A stretch of 64,000 nucleotides of DNA from Ailanthus altissimus (taxonomy: Eukaryota > Streptophyta > Magnoliopsida > Sapindales > Simaroubaceae), in the NCBI GenBank assembly GCA_946807835.1, contig OX327693.1, positions 3,551,501 through 3,615,500 of the forward strand, in the 5' to 3' direction. Of this stretch, positions 60,158 through 64,000 are shown one piece after another; within the stretch, counting starts at the first letter, position 1; each line of letters begins with the position of its first letter. The position numbers and the translations under genes were made by a program. The notes beneath the pieces are model-generated. The model was not told where the DNA came from. It did not search any database and saw only the letters and a list, made by a program, of their open reading frames with translations.

Positions 60158-60480
60158 AAATCCTCATGTGCTCATCCATGTAATATCTTCAGACTTGTAT
60201 CTCACTGAACAATATGTACAAACTCCTTTGCTATATTGTTCCACCTTGGCGAAACTTTTTCCCGGAATTAATGCTTATGGCCATAAGACTTTTTGAGATA
60301 TAATCTCAAAGCATATGAATATCTAACTTCCTATGCAAGCTGACGGATCCTATATCTATACACCCCAGACTCCATAAGCATCGGATCATACCCAGCAGTC
60401 ACACAATGAAGGGTCTGTGACATGCGTGGTACCCAAGTATGGTAGATCACTTACAAGTTCACCGTGACACTCAGGTCAAA
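58860..60480 (-). repeat. LTR-Z copy, minus orientation, internally duplicated and truncated
   Basis: Read on the minus strand, 60480 down to about 58860 follows the solo LTR at 54579 from its middle (GTGATCTACCATACTTGGG, the perfect palindrome CTTATGGCCATAAG at 60274-60287) to the GGACTTAGGGAGTCC segment; the last part exists twice because of the tandem duplication. The 5' part of the LTR is missing to the right of 60480, where LINE-like sequence begins. Confidence 0.8.
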
Positions 60481-60509
60481 GAACCTCTATGACTTTTAAT
60501 GATTATAGC

Positions 60510-60720
60510 TACTAGAGAAAGAGTTTATGAATTCTATACCAGAGTATTGGTTGAGGTTGATATTTCGGGGCCTTTGCCATAATTCGTAATAGTAAAGAGT
60601 GAAGGCTTCAACTTTTAAGTAGAGATTTATTATAAAAATTTGTAACCTAAATGTTCTGGTTGTGAAAAAATTAAATATGACATCTCCAAATTTTGACATC
60701 AAATTTATTGTTATATAATT
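60510..60720 (+). pseudogene. LINE ORF1 (gag-like, DUF4283/zinc-knuckle) fragment
   Basis: Plus-strand translation gives YTRVLVEVDISGPLP, then IVKSEGFNF, then CSGCEKI with a few stops. This matches the segment before and into the CCHC knuckle of plant L1-type ORF1 proteins (pattern 'ARVLVEVDLSxPLP ... CxxCxxxGH'). It is broken by stops and short, a dead remnant. Together with the fragment at 61950-62643 it suggests a decayed LINE in plus orientation. Confidence 0.6.
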
Positions 60721-61417
60721 AGCTAAGGTGTTAAAAAAAAAGGGTTCAACAAAAAGGTAAGGAAAATAAGAATGAATTAGTAGTCTCTTTGATGGATTCA
60801 AAACTAACGAGAGCTTCTTCGTCTTTAATAAGTCCACAATAATATATTATTGTGGGCTATCTCTGGATGTATATCTAATCCACGTATAAAGTGGTGGAAG
60901 TTGTGAGAAAAGCATAATAATATTTGAAGCATTTGATAAAATTAAAATAAATAATTTTTTTATAAGAATTGTAGACTTCTCATTATTTATTTTCGATTAT
61001 TTCTCAAATTTGTCATTTTCTCTAAAAAGTCACAGCCACCGTTAAAATAGAGAACTAAAAAAGAGAGCTACATTATTAAATTGTTTCTGTCTCCAAATTA
61101 ATAGTACTGTAGCAACCAGACATTGTTGCAACCAGGTGCTATGTTAACTTAAATTCGTGTATAATTCTTGATAAGACGCGACTAACCAACAAAAAAGATT
61201 CGGAAAGGTAGAACCAATTTTCACCAAAGAGGGAGCTCCACTAAATCTTTTTTTTTTATTTGGAAAGGCAGAACCAATGTTAACCAAAAAAAGAAAAAAG
61301 CACTAACCAACAAAAAGAAACTTGAGTCCCTACTCTTTTTCCATCCGAGATGAAGCTCCACTATAGATTCTCTTTTTGATGAAAATTTGTTTTCCATTTC
61401 TTTTATTATGTGAACGT
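60721..61417. other. Intergenic, nothing recognised
   Basis: No open frame. A local repeat GGAAAG(G)CAGAACCAAT occurs at about 61201 and 61262, both followed by a run of related sequence ending in ACTAA. If the flanking LINE pieces are one insertion, this gap holds its lost middle. Confidence 0.35.
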
Positions 61418-61654
61418 TAGGGGCGAACCTGTGTTAATGCTTGAGGGTTATGGTGCCCTCAAGCTCTAGAAAAGTTTTAAGTTAAATAATGAACTTTTAT
61501 AATGTTACTCTTTTAAAATAGACACTTTTATGATTTGGCTACTTAAAATTTTAGACATAATATTATAACCTTCATATAATTAAACTCCAATACAATATAA
61601 TTTTTTTATATTTACATTTATCTCTCAACCCTTGAAATTCTAATTTCGCCCTTA
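61418..61654. mobile_element. Short MITE-like element
   Basis: Begins TAGGGGCGAACCTG and ends AATTTCGCCCTTA, short inverted ends around 237 bases of non-coding DNA. The flanks GTGAACGT and GTGAAGGC agree in their first five bases and could be a decayed 8-base duplication. hAT-type is likely but not certain. Confidence 0.45.
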
Positions 61655-61949
61655 GTGAAGGCAAAAATGGCTTCCCTCCATTAAAATCATTTATATGGTT
61701 TCTATAATTCAAATCTAAAAAGTTCAATTCTAGGATATCAATCTTTACTGAGAATTTGTTATTGTCATTGTAGGTAACAAAGTTAAATAATTAGTACTGA
61801 CCAATTGCAATCCACCACCTGTTTTAGAGCGTCCAAATTAATAATAATAATAAAGAGAAACAATATTCAATAAAGATAGAATAAATTTTAAACGTAAGAT
61901 AGATCTAACGGAATTTGAAACACAAATACAAACTACTTAATATATAATT

Positions 61950-62643
61950 GTTCCATGTTGATGCAAGTTTGTGTTTCAAAATATTTTCATTCCGACCAGG
62001 GAAATATTACGGCAAGTAGGGCTTCACCTTCACGAATACTAAGAATTATAATGTTTAGCCAGGATGAAGAAGGACTCCTTTCAGTATGCAAAAATTCCCC
62101 AATTTCAACCATAACTTGTCTCGACACAAATTGCGACTCAGAATATTTATTTGCAAAGCCCTGCAATTTGATAAGTTAAAAATACTTGTAGATGCGGGCT
62201 TCAATTCTCTTTACACATGCACAGGAATAGGATTGGAATGGTGAAATTTAAAGGGTGTGATATTAAAGGCAGCTACAAACTTTTTTCATGGTAGTCTTAG
62301 CTCTCTTTCAGCCTAGTGTTTCACCATGTATCACTGTGTTATAGATATAATCATACTCCAATAGGAAGTCGATACAGCTGCAATGGATTTCCTCAACATG
62401 ATTCAAGGTTTGCAAAATAAATTATTCTCTAGGGTAGAAGGTGATATTCTCTGTGAAATTTCTAGGCTTTTAGCCTCATTGAAGAATGTTGAAGTTTCTT
62501 CTACAAAGAAAGAAGGGAATTTAGTAGCACCTTTCTTGACTAAATATGCAGTCACCAGTCAAGTAACTTGTATTTGGGATGACTCCATTCCTTTTATTCT
62601 TTGTAATTGTATTCACAAAGATTTCCAATTGAGCAAGCAATAA
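61950..62643 (+). pseudogene. LINE ORF2 C-terminal fragment (zf-RVT and RNase H-like)
   Basis: 61955-62180 resembles the zinc-binding region after plant L1 reverse transcriptases (SKYFHSDQGN, then SPSRILRIIMF where 'SPSxxWRSI' is usual). After a broken stretch, 62260-62643 matches the RVT_3-type RNase H: an 86-codon open piece from ATG 62383 with LNMIQGLQNKL, EISRLLASLKNVEVSST and GNLVAPFLTKYA, the degenerate counterpart of 'ANxVAHxLAKxA'. The catalytic histidine of that motif has changed to proline. Not functional. Confidence 0.6.
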
Positions 62644-63680
62644 ACAACATTCTTTTCTGTCAAAAAGTCAGCTTTGCTCTACTATAATTATAGAATAGTA
62701 CACTTACATAATTGTAATATAAAATTTATATTTTAATTAATGTGTCACTAATCGCACCTGTTAGTGAATTGTTAATGTTTCATTTCTTATTAATGAGGTG
62801 GATATATAATATAAATCAGTAATGAGCACATTGAATGTTACGTCAATTGAAAATAAAAATTTCATATTTTAATTATATAAAGTTAATATTATAACTTCTC
62901 TATAAAGGATATGTTAATAAATAAGGGGTAAAACGTATAAAAAGTACATGCAAAATTGGGGAAATAAAAAGTCGGGTATGGACTGATGGGTGAAGGCCAA
63001 GAGCAGAACACCATTAGAGCTTAATTTTTTTTTAATTCAATAATTTTTTACATTTTTTATTCTTTGAAATAGATTTCGTTGCAATTTAGCCGTCAAAAAA
63101 TTTAAATCCAACGCCAAAACTTTCATATAATTAAATTATATTTTAATATAACTTTTAATTTTAACATTTTCACTCCTTCACTTTAAATGTTAATTTTATC
63201 CCTAAAGTAGAGTGGGGTGTTAGAAGGAAAATAATAAAAGGGTATTCCTACATTGGTATAAAAAAGGACATGGAATAATATTGTTAAAAAAAGGAACACT
63301 TCTTTTAAGAAATGTCCAATCCAAGAGAACTTGAGGAGGGCCATTATTACCTCTTTCATTCACAAAGCGATGAGCACTCTGTATACATTGTAATATGGGT
63401 GACTACGGCACGATTTAGTACAATTAGAAATAAATCGAGCTAAATTGGTTACATTTGGGTTTTTTAAAAATTAGGATCGAAAAAAATCGAATTCGTTAAT
63501 AAAAATTGAACCTATTTTTTGTTTATGTGGTTAGGTTAAATTTTTTTGGTTTTTGGAGTTAATTTAAAAAACAAACCTAAGAAATACCAAAGGTGAGAAT
63601 CAAAGTGTGCCCTCAAAACAATCAATGTAGCCAAAGATAAGTTTTAACTTAAATGAAATCAATCCTTTTATATTCACAAT
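62644..63680. other. AT-rich intergenic, nothing recognised
   Basis: No open frame. Bases 63380-63560 hold ATCGAGCT/ATTAGGATCGAAAA-type repeats that look like the subterminal region of a MITE, but ends were not found. Confidence 0.4.
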
Positions 63681-63790
63681 TTGAAATATTAATAAATAAA
63701 AAATCTCAACAACACACATGAGGAATCGAAGCAGAGACATAAATATAAACAAAGCCTTTGTTTTACCAGTTGAGCCAAAGATGGCTTTTG
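63681..63790 (-). repeat. tRNA-like SINE copy
   Basis: On the minus strand TGGCTCAACTGG (A-box pattern) is followed by TTCGATTCC (B-box pattern) and then by a tail ending ATTAATATTTC. That order and spacing fit a tRNA-derived SINE head. It is about 110 bases long and sits directly next to a second, related copy. Confidence 0.45.
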
Positions 63791-63827
63791 AAATCAAATG
63801 CATTCAACTTTATAATATTTAAACTTA

Positions 63828-63925
63828 GAAATATTAATAAGTAAAAAATCTAAAACACACGTACAAGAATTAAACTCGCGATAGGGAAAATATTAGCATC
63901 TTACCGAGTAAGGCATAGCTCATTT
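63828..63925 (-). repeat. Second SINE-like copy, same orientation
   Basis: On the minus strand GAGCTATGCCTTACTCGGTAA, GAGTTTAATTCTTG and GATTTTTTACTTATTAATAT parallel the A-box, B-box and tail of the copy at 63681-63790. It is more diverged. The shared tail ATTAATATTTC supports one family. Confidence 0.4.
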
Positions 63926-64000
63926 TGAACATAGTTACATTAAGATTTATTATATTTAATGTTTAACATGTAAAAGTTTACAAGAAGCAACATTTAGATT

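Noticed and set aside
60496..60837. 113-codon minus-strand frame
   Set aside because: It lies opposite the LINE ORF1 fragment, whose plus-strand translation is the recognisable one.
61955..62179. 74-codon frame as a stand-alone gene
   Set aside because: It reads as the zf-RVT-region remnant of a LINE and breaks off before the RNase H part.

Overview
This is nuclear DNA of a flowering plant, almost certainly a eudicot: it is AT-rich and intron-bearing, carries plant Copia, Gypsy, LINE and MITE remnants and both organelles' DNA, and holds a TIR-NBS-LRR (TNL) resistance-type gene, a class missing from grasses. The TNL style suggests a woody rosid (Citrus-like is only a guess). No gene in the window looks fully intact; it is a repeat-rich, nested accessory region.

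Layout. 1-1811: nothing recognised. 1812-4756: 5'-truncated, decayed Copia element (+) with its 3' LTR. 5584-6316: AT-rich element with imperfect inverted ends. About 6872-11880: roughly 5 kb of mitochondrial-type DNA (NUMT) with a foldable trnfM. 12870-14180: decayed minus-strand partial LTR of the Gypsy family found at 27.9 kb. 14688-26588: a five-exon TNL gene (-) whose last exon is split by a 5.6 kb Copia element (14961-20590) and whose NB-ARC exon carries an in-frame stop. 27353-41821: a second, older Copia of the same family, itself split by a very young LTR element at 27887-37324.

The element at 27887-37324 is the highlight. It has 2,796-bp LTRs with only two differences seen, a perfect 5-bp target duplication (ACCCT), an initiator-Met primer binding site and a Gypsy-like polypurine tract, but no gag-pol. 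Instead its 3.8 kb interior carries two antisense units, each behind a TATA box of the form CTCTATAAATA: an intronless LOG-family (cytokinin riboside 5'-monophosphate phosphoribohydrolase) copy with one premature stop, and an intact 397-codon ORF of unrecognised function. It looks like a young non-autonomous Gypsy derivative that captured host-type genes.

From 43 kb on the window is a repeat graveyard. One long-LTR family (called LTR-Z here) occurs as a head-to-head inverted pair (43.1-45.0 kb), a minus copy (50.2-51.2 kb), a complete 2.3 kb solo LTR inserted in a plastid 23S rDNA fragment (54.4-57.2 kb), and a truncated copy with a 690-bp internal tandem duplication (58.5-60.5 kb). Between these lie a solo LTR of the Copia family, two hAT-type MITEs, a short relic resembling the LOG promoter/5' end, a probable MULE/Ulp1 relic, LINE ORF1 and ORF2 fragments, and two tRNA-like SINE copies. 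All coordinates of decayed repeats are approximate because they were read by eye.
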